A stretch of 64,000 nt of DNA, taken from Georgenia satyanarayanai. Its GTDB lineage: Bacteria; Actinomycetota; Actinomycetes; Actinomycetales; Actinomycetaceae. A model generated the notes under the pieces. That model was not told the origin of the DNA. It searched no databases and saw nothing but the letters and a program-made list of their open reading frames with translations. The translations under genes and the position numbers were made by a program. The first letter of the stretch is position 1; each line of letters begins with the position of its first letter. Of this stretch, positions 1 to 8,419 are shown in pieces. The stretch lies in NCBI RefSeq assembly GCF_023715365.1, contig NZ_JAMBNZ010000001.1:372001-436000 (forward strand), in the 5' to 3' direction.

Positions 1-198
1 GGCTTCGACGACCTCTACGTCGTCTCCAGCGAGCTCACCCCGGGCCTCACCACGATGGCGCTGCCGCACCGGGAGATGGGCCGGCTCGCCGCCCTGGCCC
101 TCATCGCCGAGCGCGACGGCGCCGAGCCCGCCGGGGAGCTGCTCGTCCCCTGCCCGGTGGTCCGCCGCGGCTCCGTCGGCCCGGCGCAGTCCTCGTAG
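1..198 (+). CDS. LacI-family transcriptional regulator, C-terminal fragment
   Basis: The window opens inside this gene; only the last 65 codons are present, in frame 1, ending at TAG. The peptide (GFDDLYVVSSELTPGLTT, then a helix with GRLAALALI, then LLVPCPVVRRGSV) matches the end of the periplasmic-binding-like effector domain of LacI/GalR regulators: the 'D-P-L-T-T' strand, the helix of the dimer face, and the closing 'P..VVRGS' strand. The DNA-binding domain lies outside the window, so operator and effector cannot be named. It converges on leuD, with a perfect palindrome between them. Confidence 0.75.
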   Translation, partial: GFDDLYVVSSELTPGLTTMALPHREMGRLAALALIAERDGAEPAGELLVPCPVVRRGSVGPAQSS

Positions 199-228
199 CC
201 GGCCTCGCCGGGGCGCCGGCCCACGTCG

Positions 229-246
229 CGAGAGCCGGATTCCTCC
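229..246. repeat. Single arm of the dispersed AGCCGGATTCCTCC repeat
   Basis: One unpaired copy (GAGAGCCGGATTCCTCC) of the arm that forms the perfect palindrome about 90 bp downstream. No matching second arm is close by. Confidence 0.6.
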
Positions 247-333
247 GTCGTCCCCCGCACCCCACGTCGTGAGAGTGGGTGGGGGTTGGACTCGCGCTGA
301 CACCCCGCGGACACACGGCGGCGGCGCCCCCTG

Positions 334-376
334 CGCCGAGAGCCGGATTCCTCCAGGAGGAATCCGGCTCTCGGCG
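334..376. terminator. Perfect 21-bp-arm palindrome between convergent genes; likely bidirectional terminator
   Basis: Two 21-base arms (334-354 and 356-376) are exact reverse complements with a single base between them. The arm core is GAGAGCCGGATTCCTCC. It lies between the end of the LacI gene (198) and the end of leuD (390), which face each other. The same core recurs at 52945, 54855 and 61599. There is no T-run, as is common for actinobacterial hairpin terminators. Terminator function is inferred from position and structure. Confidence 0.6.
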
Positions 377-389
377 GGGGTGGGATGGG

Positions 390-1064
390 TCAGCGCAGGG
401 GGGCCTGCTCGTGGGCGGGGACGCCGTCGTCGACGGGGCGGGCGGCGACGATCTCCACCGGCGGCAGGTGCTTGGCCGGGAGGGTCTGCGGCCGCCAGGC
501 GGCGCGGGACTCCTCGAAGGTGGTGATGTCCTGCTCGTGCTTGAGGGTGAGGCCGATGTCGTCCAGGCCCTCCATGAGGCGCCAGCGGGTGTAGTCGTCG
601 ATCTCGAACTGCGCGACGACCGAGCCACAGCTCACGGTGCGCGAGACGAGGTCGACGGTCACCTCGGTGCCCGGCGCGGTCTCGAGGACCTTCCAGATCT
701 GCTCGACGTCCTCCTGCGCGAGGATGCCCGCGACGAGGCCCTGCTTGCCCGAGTTGCCGCGGAAGATGTCGGCGAAGCGGGAGGCGAGGACGGCCTTGAA
801 GCCGTAGTCCTTGAGCGCCCACACGGCGTGCTCGCGGGAGGAGCCGGTGCCGAAGTCGGGTCCGGCGACGAGGACCGAGCCGCTGCGGTAGGCGTCCTGG
901 TTGAGGACGAAGTCCGGGTCACCGCGCCAGGCGGCGAACAGGGCGTCCTCGAAGCCGGTGCGGGTGACGCGCTTGAGGTAGACCGCCGGGATGATCTGGT
1001 CGGTGTCGACGTTGCTGCGGCGCAGCGGGACGCCGACGCCGGTGTGCTGGGTGAACTTCTCCAT
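390..1064 (-). CDS. leuD: 3-isopropylmalate dehydratase small subunit
   Basis: Small subunit of isopropylmalate isomerase, which with LeuC converts 2-isopropylmalate to 3-isopropylmalate in leucine synthesis. The 224-residue protein has the usual LeuD length and signatures: an N-terminal '[16 protein letters not shown]' segment, the swivel-domain '[19 protein letters not shown]' loop, and '[11 protein letters not shown]'. The ATG at 1064 was chosen because homology starts at [10 protein letters not shown]; longer upstream reading is LeuC antisense-like sequence. It follows leuC by 13 bases in the same direction, so the two are co-transcribed and probably translationally linked. The end of the gene faces the palindrome at 334-376. 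Confidence 0.95.
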   Translation of the reverse strand: MEKFTQHTGVGVPLRRSNVDTDQIIPAVYLKRVTRTGFEDALFAAWRGDPDFVLNQDAYRSGSVLVAGPDFGTGSSREHAVWALKDYGFKAVLASRFADIFRGNSGKQGLVAGILAQEDVEQIWKVLETAPGTEVTVDLVSRTVSCGSVVAQFEIDDYTRWRLMEGLDDIGLTLKHEQDITTFEESRAAWRPQTLPAKHLPPVEIVAARPVDDGVPAHEQAPLR

Positions 1065-1077
1065 GGCGCTTCTTCTC

Positions 1078-2505
1078 TCAGGCGTTGACGAGCTCGCGGG
1101 CGGGCTCGAGGTCGGCGGGCGAGGACAGGGTCCCCCGGACGGCGGTCGCGGCGGCGACGAGCGGCGAGACGAGGTGCGTCCGCCCGCCCTTGCCCTGGCG
1201 GCCCTCGAAGTTGCGGTTCGAGGTGGACGCTGCCCGCTCACCCGGCTTGAGCTGGTCGGGGTTCATGCCCAGGCACATCGAGCAGCCGGCGTTGCGCCAC
1301 TCGGCACCGAAGTCGAGGAAGACCCTGTCCAGCCCCTCGGCCTCGGCCTGGAGGCGGACGCGCGCCGAGCCCGGCACGACGAGGACGCGGACGTCGTCGT
1401 GCTTCTTGCGGCCCTTGATGACGTCGACGACGGCACGCAGGTCCTCGATGCGGCCGTTCGTGCACGAGCCGATGAAGACGGTGTCGACCGGGATGTCGCG
1501 CAGCGGGGTGCCCGGTTCCAGGCCCATGTACTCCAGCGCGCGCTCGGCGGCGACGCGGTCGCCCTCGTCGCCGATCTCGGCCGGGTTGGGCACGTTCGCA
1601 GAGAGCGGCAGGCCCTGGCCGGGGTTGGTGCCCCAGGTGACGAAGGGCTCGAGCTCGGAGGCGTCGAGGTGGACCTCGACGTCGAAGACGGCGTCGTCGT
1701 CGCTGCGCAGGGTCTTCCAGTACTCGACGGCGGCGTCCCAGTCGGCGCCCTCGGGGGCGTGCGGGCGACCCTTGAGGTACTCGAAGGTGGTCTCGTCCGG
1801 CGCGATCATGCCGGCGCGGGCGCCGGCCTCGATCGACATGTTGCAGATGGTCATCCGCGCCTCCATGGACAGGGAGCGGATGGCCTCGCCGCGGTACTCC
1901 AGGACGTAGCCCTGGCCGCCGCCGGTGCCGATCTTGGCGATGATCGCGAGGATGATGTCCTTGGCCGTGCTGCCCTCGGGGAGCTGGCCGTCGACGTTGA
2001 TCGCCATCGTCCTGAAGGGCTGGAGGGGCAGGGTCTGGGTGGCGAGCACGTGCTCGACCTCGCTCGTGCCGATGCCGAAGGCGAGCGCACCGAAGGCGCC
2101 GTGGGTGCTCGTGTGGGAGTCGCCGCACACGACGGTGAGGCCGGGCATGGTGAGCCCCAGCTGGGGTCCCACGACGTGGACGATGCCCTGGTCGGCGTCG
2201 CCCAGGGAGTGGATGCGGATGCCGAACTCCTCGGCGTTGCGGCGCAGCGTGTCGATCTGCGTGCGGCTGGTGAGGTCCGCGATCGGCAGGTCGATGTTGA
2301 GCGTGGGGGTGTTGTGGTCCTCGGTGGCGATCGTGAGGTCCGGGCGGCGCACCGGGCGTCCCGCGAGCCGCAGCCCCTCAAAGGCCTGCGGGCTCGTCAC
2401 CTCGTGCACGAGGTGCAGGTCGATGTAGAGGAGGTCGGGGGCCCCGTCGCTCCCTTCGCGCACGACGTGCGCGTTCCAGACCTTCTCCGCAAGGGTGCCG
2501 CTCAT
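1078..2505 (-). CDS. leuC: 3-isopropylmalate dehydratase large subunit
   Basis: Catalytic, [4Fe-4S]-carrying subunit of isopropylmalate isomerase in leucine biosynthesis (cytoplasm). The 475-residue length is normal. Aconitase-family motifs are visible: '[14 protein letters not shown]' near residue 140, '[15 protein letters not shown]' in the middle, and '[10 protein letters not shown]' near residue 410; the Cys of GSCTNG and the CxxC pair are the expected cluster ligands. The ATG at 2505 has a GGTGGAG ribosome site 5 bases upstream and the sequence [15 protein letters not shown] is the usual LeuC start. It heads the leuCD operon, transcribed away from the IclR-type regulator gene at 2616, with the operator between them. 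Confidence 0.96.
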   Translation of the reverse strand: MSGTLAEKVWNAHVVREGSDGAPDLLYIDLHLVHEVTSPQAFEGLRLAGRPVRRPDLTIATEDHNTPTLNIDLPIADLTSRTQIDTLRRNAEEFGIRIHSLGDADQGIVHVVGPQLGLTMPGLTVVCGDSHTSTHGAFGALAFGIGTSEVEHVLATQTLPLQPFRTMAINVDGQLPEGSTAKDIILAIIAKIGTGGGQGYVLEYRGEAIRSLSMEARMTICNMSIEAGARAGMIAPDETTFEYLKGRPHAPEGADWDAAVEYWKTLRSDDDAVFDVEVHLDASELEPFVTWGTNPGQGLPLSANVPNPAEIGDEGDRVAAERALEYMGLEPGTPLRDIPVDTVFIGSCTNGRIEDLRAVVDVIKGRKKHDDVRVLVVPGSARVRLQAEAEGLDRVFLDFGAEWRNAGCSMCLGMNPDQLKPGERAASTSNRNFEGRQGKGGRTHLVSPLVAAATAVRGTLSSPADLEPARELVNA

Positions 2506-2555
2506 GTTCTCCACCTCTCGGGCGCAGCGGTAGCCGCGGCCCTTCTCCGTCCCTT

Positions 2556-2577
2556 CCCGGACCCTGTTCGGTCCGGG
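2556..2577 (-). other. Hairpin in the leuCD leader
   Basis: CCCGGACC at 2556-2563 pairs perfectly with GGTCCGGG at 2570-2577 around a 6-base loop. It lies in the presumed leuCD 5' untranslated region, about 50 bases before leuC. I saw no leucine-rich leader peptide, so attenuation is not supported; it may just stabilise the leader. Confidence 0.35.
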
Positions 2578-2580
2578 GGC

Positions 2581-2609
2581 TTGCATCTCAGTGAGTGAGA
2601 TGCCAATAT
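2581..2609 (+). promoter_or_regulatory. ndgR promoter with overlapping palindromic operator
   Basis: GCATCTCA (2583-2590) and TGAGATGC (2596-2603) are exact inverted 8-mers separated by 5 bases. On the + strand the palindrome fills the spacer between a TTGCAT -35-like hexamer (2581-2586) and a CAATAT -10-like hexamer (2604-2609, 17-base spacing). Predicted transcription starts at the ATG at 2616, giving a leaderless message. IclR-type regulators of leuCD (NdgR in Streptomyces, LtbR in Corynebacterium) bind in this divergent region, so this is the likely site for both autoregulation and leuCD control. Confidence 0.65.
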
Positions 2610-2615
2610 CGCCAC

Positions 2616-3347
2616 ATGGACAACTCTAGCGGAGTCGGCGTCCTTGACAAGGCCGCCACGGTTCTCGGTGCCCTCGAGGCAGGGCCCGCGACCCTCGCGC
2701 AGCTCGTCGCTGCGACTCACCTCGCCCGCCCCACCGCCCACCGGCTGGCCGTCGCCCTGGAGCACCACCGCTTCGTCGCGCGGGACATGCAGGGCCGCTT
2801 CATCCTCGGCCCCCGGCTCAGCGAGCTCGCCTCGGCGGCCGGCGAGGACCGCCTGCTCGCGGCTGCCGGTCCGGTGCTCACCGCCGTGCGTGACCACACC
2901 GGGGAGTCGGTGCAGCTCTACCGCCGCCAGGGCGACCAGCGCATCTGCGTGGCCGCCGCCGAGCGGCAGATGGGCCTGCGCGACTCGATCCCGGTGGGCG
3001 CGACCCTCACGATGTCCGCGGGCTCGGCGGCCCAGATCCTCCTCGCGTGGGAAGAGCCGGACCGCCTCCACCGCGGCCTGCAGGGCGCGACCTTCACCGC
3101 GACGATCCTCTCCGGCGTGCGCCGCCGCGGGTGGGCGCAGTCTGTCGGGGAGCGCGAGCCGGGCGTCGCGTCCGTCTCCGCCCCCGTGCGCGGGCCCTCG
3201 GGCCGCGTGCTCGCCGCCGTGTCGGTCTCCGGACCGATGGAGCGCATGGGCCGCCAGCCCGGGCGCCTCCACGCCGGCGCCGTCGTCTCCGCCGCCAACC
3301 GCCTCACCGAGGTGCTGCGCCGTACCGAGGACACCCAGGAGGGCTGA
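2616..3347 (+). CDS. ndgR: IclR-family regulator of leucine synthesis (NdgR/LtbR type)
   Basis: A 243-residue IclR-family repressor. An N-terminal winged helix-turn-helix ([22 protein letters not shown]... [15 protein letters not shown], about residues 8-60) is followed by the IclR effector domain ([20 protein letters not shown], then [10 protein letters not shown], then [13 protein letters not shown] near the end). Genes of this type divergent from leuCD are known regulators of leucine and tryptophan or amino-acid-dependent growth in actinobacteria. ATG 2616 was preferred over GTG 2595 because the operator and -10 element overlap the longer reading and because the CAATAT box ends 6 bases before the ATG. 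There is no ribosome-binding site, in keeping with a leaderless transcript. Confidence 0.85.
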   Translation: MDNSSGVGVLDKAATVLGALEAGPATLAQLVAATHLARPTAHRLAVALEHHRFVARDMQGRFILGPRLSELASAAGEDRLLAAAGPVLTAVRDHTGESVQLYRRQGDQRICVAAAERQMGLRDSIPVGATLTMSAGSAAQILLAWEEPDRLHRGLQGATFTATILSGVRRRGWAQSVGEREPGVASVSAPVRGPSGRVLAAVSVSGPMERMGRQPGRLHAGAVVSAANRLTEVLRRTEDTQEG

Positions 3348-3518
3348 GCTCCTCCCTCGCCGCACGCGGGTCGGCATGCTCCGCAGATGACACGGCGAGG
3401 TGGGGCTCGGCGGGACGACGCCGCACGACGCGGCGCCTCGCCGCCCACCTGCGCGCCGGGTCCTGCGAGCGCCGGTGAGGGGCCCCGGCGCCGGGTCACC
3501 ACCTGAGACACTGGCCCC

Positions 3519-3911
3519 ATGCAGAAGAACCTCCTGGGTCCCGACCCCACGTACCTGCCCGAGGACCACCCCGACATGGCGGCGCGCGCCGCCGTCGAGC
3601 GCGGCGACGACCCGCGTGACGTCGCCGCCCGCCTGCCCGCGTCGAGCTACGCCTGGGCGGTGCTCGCCCGTGCGGCTTTCGACGAGAAGGACCCGGTCGC
3701 GGCCTACGCCTACGCCCGCACCGGCTACCACCGCGGCCTGGACGCGCTGCGTCGCGCCGGTTGGAAGGGTCAGGGCCCGATCCCCGCGGGCCACGTCCCG
3801 AACCAGGGCTTCCTCAGCGCCCTCCAGACGCTCGGGGACGCTGCCGCCGCGATCGGCGAGGACGACGAGGCCGCTCGCTGCCGCAACTTCCTCGCGGACG
3901 CCACCGTCTGA
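3519..3911 (+). CDS. DUF3151 family protein
   Basis: A 130-residue cytoplasmic protein of the actinobacterial DUF3151 family: it begins MQKNLLGPDPTYLPEDHPD, contains ASSYAWAVLARAAF, and then the conserved 'AYAYARTGYHRGLDALRRAGWKGQGPIP' stretch and 'PNQGFLSAL', ending with a TPR-like helical segment (GEDDEAARCRNFL). Function is not known. It may be leaderless: a GACACT hexamer (3507-3512) ends 6 bases before the ATG and there is no ribosome site. A strong hairpin terminator follows 17 bases after the stop, so it is a single-gene unit. Confidence 0.85.
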   Translation: MQKNLLGPDPTYLPEDHPDMAARAAVERGDDPRDVAARLPASSYAWAVLARAAFDEKDPVAAYAYARTGYHRGLDALRRAGWKGQGPIPAGHVPNQGFLSALQTLGDAAAAIGEDDEAARCRNFLADATV

Positions 3912-3927
3912 CCCGCACCACCGGGAG

Positions 3928-3954
3928 GCCGGACCGCGCTCGGCGCGGTCCGGC
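3928..3954 (+). terminator. Hairpin terminator after the DUF3151 gene
   Basis: Eleven-base perfect arms (3928-3938 and 3944-3954) with a 5-base loop, followed by TTCTCG. The position just after the stop codon supports Rho-independent type termination. Confidence 0.75.
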
Positions 3955-3984
3955 TTCTCGCATCGGTACGTTTTGGGCAACAGG

Positions 3985-4013
3985 TTCACAAAACAACGTG
4001 CGTACGTCATGAT
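3985..4013 (+). promoter_or_regulatory. Candidate promoter of the multicopper oxidase gene
   Basis: TTCACA (3985-3990), a 17-base spacer and CATGAT (4008-4013) lie in an unusually A/T-rich patch about 95 bases before the oxidase ATG. An imperfect stem with a GTTTTG (3970-3975)/CAAAAC (3989-3994) core overlaps the -35 region and could be an operator. Copper control is possible but not shown. Confidence 0.4.
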
Positions 4014-4106
4014 CGTCTGCGAGCACGTGCGCGGGAGGGGCCGCGTGGCGTGCCTGCGGCCCCTCCGCCGCACCCCTGTCCTCCACAGGTGAAAGGCCTC
4101 GCACCG

Positions 4107-6470
4107 ATGCGTTCCTCCCTCCGTCCCGCCCTGACGCTGAGCGCTGCCCTCACGCTGACCGCCCCGTTCGTCGCGGCCGTCCCGGCCCAGGCCCTCGTCC
4201 CACCGGCGTCCATCGCGACGACGTCGGCGCCCACCGCGACCGCACCCGCGGCCACGCCGACGGTGCCCGGCAACACCTTCCACCTGGCCGACAACGGCCT
4301 GCGCCGCACCGCGCGAGTCCTCACCTACGGGCGGCCCGGTGACGAGGTCCTCGTGGGCGACTGGGACGGGGACGGCACCGACACCCTCGCCGTGCGCCGC
4401 GGCAGCACGATCCACGTCTCCAACTCGCTCACCGGCGGTCGCGCGGACGCCGTCGTCGCCTACGGGCGGCCCGACGACGAGCTCCTCGTGGGCGACTGGA
4501 ACGGCGACGGGAAGGACACCCTCGCGGTGCGCCGCGGCGCGGAGTACCTCCTCAAGGACTCGATGAGCCCGGGTCCGGCGGACCGGGTGCTGCACTTCGG
4601 GCGCGGGTCCGACACCGTCATCGTCGGGGACTGGGACGGCGACGGCGTCGACGCCCTCGCCGTCCGTCGCGGCGCGCACTACTTCATCAACACGACGATG
4701 CGGTCCGGTCCCGCCGACACCGTCGTCTGCTACGGACGCGACGCCGACGACGTGTACGTGGGCGACTGGGACGGGTCGGGCGAGGACGCGCTCGCCGTCC
4801 GTCGCGGGGCGCGCTACCACCTGGCCGACCGGCTCCGTCACGGCCCGGCCGATCGCAGCGTGACCTTCGGGCGACCCGGCGACGTCACCCTCGTGGGGGA
4901 CTGGGACGGCGACGGCACCGACTCCCTGGCCGTGCGGCGCAGCTCCGGCTCGCCTGCCGGCCCGGTGGTGCCGGGCGAGCCCGGCGGACCCGTCGTCGTG
5001 CCCGGGGAGCCGGGCGGACCCGTCGTCGTGCCCGGGGAGCCGGACGGGCCGACCGACCCGGTCGACCCCGAGCAGCCCGAGCCGACCTTCGACCAGGCGC
5101 TGGCGATCCCGCCGCTGGCCGACTCGGTCGTCGACGAGGACGGCACCCGCGTCTTCCAGCTCACCGCCCAGGCGGGGACGACATCGTTCCGGGAGGGCGT
5201 CGAGACCGAGACCTGGGGCTTCAACGGGGACTTCCTCGGCCCCACTCTGCGGGCGCGCCGCGGTGAGCAGGTGGCCGTCGAGGTGACCAACACGCTCGGG
5301 GAGGCCACGAGCGTGCACTGGCACGGGATGCACCTGCCGCCGGAGATGGACGGCGGCCCTCACCAGGAGGTCGAGGCCGGCGGCACGTGGCGGCCCACCT
5401 GGCTCGTCGACCAGCCGGCGGCGACGCTCTGGTACCACCCGCACCCCCACGGGCTCACGGAGAAGCATGTCTACCTCGGGATGTCCGGCATGTTCATCCT
5501 CGACGACGACGCCGCGGACGCCGCCGGCCTGCCGAGCGAGTACGGCGTCGACGACATCCCCGTCATCGTCCAGGACAAGTCCTTCACCGCGGACGGCCAG
5601 CTGACCATGGAGTCCGCGGTGCCCAGCGGCGTCATGGGCGAGGCGCTGATGGTCAACGGCACCATCGGCGCGGTCCAGGAGGTGACGACCGAACGGGTGC
5701 GGCTGCGGCTGCTCAACGGCTCGACCCTGCGCAGCTACAACTTCGGCTTCGCGGACGACCGCTCCTTCCAGCTCGTCGCCTCCGACGGCGGCCTGCTCCC
5801 CGCCCCGCACGAGACGAACCGCATCCAGCTCTCGCCCGGTGAGCGGGCCGAGATCGTCGTCGAGATGGAGCCGGGCACCGAGACGATGCTGCGCTCCTAC
5901 CCGCAGCGGCTCGGCGAGATCGCCGACCCGCAGGGCTACGGTGCGCTCGACACGCTCGACATCCTGCGTCTGGAGGCCGCCGACGAGCTCGCGCCGTCCG
6001 CCGTCGTCGCCGGTGAGCTGTCCGACGACGAGCGTCTCGACGAGGCCGACGTCACCACGACCCGCACCTTTGTCATGAAGGACCTCAAGCTCAACGGTCA
6101 GCGGATGAAGATGGACCGCATCGACGAGGTCGTCACCGTCGGGACGACCGAGGTGTGGGAGGTACGCAACGAGGACCCGCTGCCGCACAACTTCCACATC
6201 CACGACGTCCAGTTCGAGGTGCTCTCCGTCGACGGCGCTCCCCCGCCGCCGGAGCTCTCGGGACGTAAGGACACGATCTACACCGAGCCGGGCCGCGAGT
6301 ACCGCCTCATCATGCGCTTCGAGCACTACGCCAACCCCGACATGCCGTACATGTACCACTGCCACCTCCTGCGCCACGAGGACTTCGGGCTCATGGGCCA
6401 GTTCGTCGTCGTGGAGCCCGGCACCGAGCCGCCGACGGAGGTGTCGGGGCCGAGTCACGAGCACCACTGA
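4107..6470 (+). CDS. Secreted multicopper oxidase with N-terminal FG-GAP-like repeats
   Basis: A 787-residue exported protein. A signal peptide (MRSSLRPALTLSAALTL, cleavage after AQA near residue 31) is followed by five repeats of about 46 residues built on 'YGRPGDEVLVGDWDGDGTD.LAVRRG' (residues about 70-290), an FG-GAP/VCBS-like, probably Ca-binding blade. A PGEPGGPVV repeat linker then leads to a cupredoxin region of CueO/CotA type. All four copper motifs are present: HWHGMH (near 403), WYHPHPHG (near 443), HNFHIHD (near 693) and YHCHLLRHEDFGLMG (near 750). Known relatives oxidise Cu(I), phenols, bilirubin or metals; the substrate here is unknown. The ATG at 4107 has AGGTGAAAGG upstream. 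The tail ends in SHEHH. The repeat fusion is not the usual domain layout. Confidence 0.88.
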   Translation: MRSSLRPALTLSAALTLTAPFVAAVPAQALVPPASIATTSAPTATAPAATPTVPGNTFHLADNGLRRTARVLTYGRPGDEVLVGDWDGDGTDTLAVRRGSTIHVSNSLTGGRADAVVAYGRPDDELLVGDWNGDGKDTLAVRRGAEYLLKDSMSPGPADRVLHFGRGSDTVIVGDWDGDGVDALAVRRGAHYFINTTMRSGPADTVVCYGRDADDVYVGDWDGSGEDALAVRRGARYHLADRLRHGPADRSVTFGRPGDVTLVGDWDGDGTDSLAVRRSSGSPAGPVVPGEPGGPVVVPGEPGGPVVVPGEPDGPTDPVDPEQPEPTFDQALAIPPLADSVVDEDGTRVFQLTAQAGTTSFREGVETETWGFNGDFLGPTLRARRGEQVAVEVTNTLGEATSVHWHGMHLPPEMDGGPHQEVEAGGTWRPTWLVDQPAATLWYHPHPHGLTEKHVYLGMSGMFILDDDAADAAGLPSEYGVDDIPVIVQDKSFTADGQLTMESAVPSGVMGEALMVNGTIGAVQEVTTERVRLRLLNGSTLRSYNFGFADDRSFQLVASDGGLLPAPHETNRIQLSPGERAEIVVEMEPGTETMLRSYPQRLGEIADPQGYGALDTLDILRLEAADELAPSAVVAGELSDDERLDEADVTTTRTFVMKDLKLNGQRMKMDRIDEVVTVGTTEVWEVRNEDPLPHNFHIHDVQFEVLSVDGAPPPPELSGRKDTIYTEPGREYRLIMRFEHYANPDMPYMYHCHLLRHEDFGLMGQFVVVEPGTEPPTEVSGPSHEHH

Positions 6471-6675
6471 CGCCACACCGGCGGGTCCGGCTCTGGCGCC
6501 GCCCGGACCCGTCCGCGTGCGGGCGTGTGACGGACGCGACACCCGTCGACGGGTGGACACGGCACCGTGGAACGGCCGCAGACCGTGGACCGTCCAGGAG
6601 GGCCGGCTCGCCCACCTCGGAGCGCACGTGTCGCGCGACACACGTCTCCACGCAATCCCATTCCGCGGACATGCG

Positions 6676-6708
6676 AAAGGCCCCCATCCACTCGGGATGG
6701 GGGCCTTT
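6676..6708 (-). terminator. Terminator of the tRNA-Gln/tRNA-Glu transcript
   Basis: Fourteen-base perfect arms (6676-6689 and 6695-6708) with a 5-base loop, ending in TTT on both strands. It lies 6 bases beyond the 3' end of tRNA-Glu and could also terminate transcripts coming from the oxidase side. Confidence 0.8.
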
Positions 6709-6714
6709 CTCGTG

Positions 6715-6787
6715 TAGCCCCGACCGGATTCGAACCGGCGCCGCCGCCTTGAGAGGGCGGTGTCCTAGGCCGCTAGACGACGGGGCC
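6715..6787 (-). tRNA. tRNA-Glu (CTC anticodon)
   Basis: A 73-base cloverleaf on the minus strand: acceptor GGCCCCG/CGGGGCT with a G-U first pair, anticodon stem CCGCC/GGCGG around loop CTCTCAA (anticodon CTC), T arm containing GGTTCGAATCC, discriminator A. The CCA end is not encoded. It is the second tRNA in a two-gene unit. Confidence 0.95.
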
Positions 6788-6842
6788 TCTAGCATTTTCA
6801 ACCTGGCTGAGGTTACCGGATCTCTCCGCCTCACTCAAACCG

Positions 6843-6914
6843 CTGGGGTACCAGGACTCGAACCTAGACTAACTGGACCAGAACCAGTCGTGCTGCCAAT
6901 TACACCATACCCCA
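6843..6914 (-). tRNA. tRNA-Gln (CTG anticodon)
   Basis: A 72-base cloverleaf on the minus strand: acceptor TGGGGTA/TACCCCA, anticodon stem ACTGG/CCAGT with loop TTCTGGT (anticodon CTG), T arm GGTTCGAGTCC, discriminator G. The CCA end is not encoded. It lies 55 bases upstream of tRNA-Glu, and the two share one promoter and one terminator. Confidence 0.95.
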
Positions 6915-6958
6915 TGGGGGTATTCCGTCCGCTCCTGCGAACGTCCTACCGGGCGGTA

Positions 6959-6988
6959 ACACTACCCTGCTCCGCGGGCGCGGATCAA
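6959..6988 (-). promoter_or_regulatory. Promoter of the tRNA-Gln/tRNA-Glu unit
   Basis: Reading the minus strand, TTGATC (6988-6983), an 18-base spacer and TAGTGT (6964-6959) form a good housekeeping-type promoter. Initiation near 6952 would give a leader of about 38 bases before tRNA-Gln. Confidence 0.6.
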
Positions 6989-7009
6989 AGCCGGGAGCGG
7001 TGGGCGTCG

Positions 7010-7429
7010 TCACACCCCGCGGTAGGTGCCGACGGTCCAGAGGTTCCCGTCCCGGTCCCGCACGCCGAAGGTGTGCGAGCCGTAGTCGGTGTCGTGGAGG
7101 GCCTCGGTCACCTCGAGGTCCGCGTCACCCTCCGCGCGGGCCCAGACGGCGTCGACGGTCGCGGCATCGGCGGCGACGACGTACACGCCCGCCGGTCCGA
7201 GGGCTCCCCAGTCCCCCGGCTTGCCACGGCTCCCGAACATGACCCCACCGCCGTCGGGCCAGCGCGCCTCGGCGTGGGCGACGGTGCCGTCGTCGTCGCG
7301 GTAGAGGGCGGTGACGACGAAGCCGAGGACCTCGGTGAGGATGCGGACCCCGGCGTCGACGTCGGTGAAGCCGACGCTGGGCCACACGGTGGGGGCGGAT
7401 GCGGGCAGAGTGTTCTCGTCGGTGCTCAT
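7010..7429 (-). CDS. VOC (glyoxalase/bleomycin-resistance) family protein
   Basis: A 139-residue single VOC-fold protein. Visible features are 'WPSVGFTDVDAGVRILTEVLGF' at the N-terminus, the metal-site-like 'HAEARWPDGGGVMFG', and 'DTDYGSHTFGVRDRDGNLWTVGTY' at the end, typical of the PhnB/YdfR-like branch. The substrate cannot be told from sequence. Its ATG overlaps the stop of the upstream AraC gene (TCAT at 7426-7429), so translation is coupled and the regulator probably controls this enzyme. Confidence 0.8.
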   Translation of the reverse strand: MSTDENTLPASAPTVWPSVGFTDVDAGVRILTEVLGFVVTALYRDDDGTVAHAEARWPDGGGVMFGSRGKPGDWGALGPAGVYVVAADAATVDAVWARAEGDADLEVTEALHDTDYGSHTFGVRDRDGNLWTVGTYRGV

Positions 7430-8262
7430 GACACCGATCGTGCGCCCGGGGTCCGAGCCCCGTCTTGGACGAATGGGAGCTCCTCGCGCAGCCAGGTGGT
7501 CATGCTCGCACCCGTGAGGGCGCGCCACTCGCGGGCGAGGTGCGCCTGGTCCGCGTAGCCGGTCTCGACGGCGACGTCCGCCAGCGGCCGGCGGGCGCGG
7601 AGCCGCCGCTGGGCGTGCTCGAAGCGGGTCACCCGCGACGCCTCCTTCGGGGTGAGCCCCGTCGCGCGGCGGAACTGCTCCCCGAGGTGGCGGCGGCCCC
7701 AGCCGACCGTGGCGGCGACGTCGACGACGGGCAGGCGGCCCTCGCTCGCGAGGATGAGCCGCCACGCCTCGGCGACCTCGGCCGGCGCTGCCCAGCCCGT
7801 GCCCCACCTGGAGCCGGCCAGCCGGAGGAGCAGCGCCTCGTCGAGGAGGCGGAAGCGGCCCGGCCAGTGTGGCGTGCCGGCCATCTGCTCGACGAGCCGC
7901 GCGGCGTCGGGTCCGAGGATGTCCTCCAGGCCGACGGCGCGGTCCCGCAGCTCCCCCGCGGGGATCCCAAGCAGCAGGCGGGCACCGAGCGGGCCGAGCG
8001 CGTACTGCACGCCCTCCTGGGGGCGGCTTGCATCGATGAGCGCGGGCACCGTGTGGAGCCCGCCGACCACGCCGTGAGCGCTGACGGTCTCCCCCAGGCC
8101 GCGCACGGTGAGCGGGCCGAGGAGCTCGACAACGAGCGTGAGGTGCCGGGAGGGGAGCCCCCGGTGGACCCCCGCCGGGTAGGCCGGGGCCCGGTAGCCC
8201 ACCGCCGTCGCGACCAGGGGCCGCAGGGGTGCGGGGACGGTGTGCGGCACGAGCGGGGACAC
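7426..8262 (-). CDS. AraC-family transcriptional regulator
   Basis: About 278 residues. The C-terminal third is an AraC/XylS DNA-binding domain with two helix-turn-helix motifs: 'VVDVAATVGWGRRHLGEQFRRATGLTPKEASRVTRF' and 'PLADVAVETGYADQAHLAREWRALTGASMTTWL'. The N-terminal part (SRHLTLVVELLGPL, then a helical segment with DAARLVEQMAG) is of the DUF6597-like sensor type common in actinobacterial AraC proteins. GTG 8262 was chosen because GGGAGG lies 11 bases upstream; GTG 8283 adds seven residues and is possible. It is first in a two-gene unit with the VOC gene and divergent from the HhH gene. Confidence 0.82.
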   Translation of the reverse strand: MSPLVPHTVPAPLRPLVATAVGYRAPAYPAGVHRGLPSRHLTLVVELLGPLTVRGLGETVSAHGVVGGLHTVPALIDASRPQEGVQYALGPLGARLLLGIPAGELRDRAVGLEDILGPDAARLVEQMAGTPHWPGRFRLLDEALLLRLAGSRWGTGWAAPAEVAEAWRLILASEGRLPVVDVAATVGWGRRHLGEQFRRATGLTPKEASRVTRFEHAQRRLRARRPLADVAVETGYADQAHLAREWRALTGASMTTWLREELPFVQDGARTPGARSVS

Positions 8263-8419
8263 GCCTCCATCGTCCTCCCGCACGGTGCCCGGGCCAAGGG
8301 CTCAGGACGTCTCGAGCAGCCCGAGGTCGAGGGCGCGGAGCACCGCCCGCGTCCGGGGCGAGGGCTCAGACGCCCGCCGCTCTCTTCCGCCGCAGCCGCG
8401 CGACGAGGACCATGGGGCG

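Noticed and set aside
2506-2580. Leucine attenuator or T-box leader before leuC
   Set aside because: No leader peptide with leucine codons and no T-box sequence; only one simple hairpin.
2502-6641. A 1,379-codon open frame on the minus strand across leuC-upstream, ndgR, DUF3151 and the oxidase
   Set aside because: Frames without stops are common opposite GC-rich genes. It has no ribosome site or domains, and the composition mirrors the real genes on the other strand.
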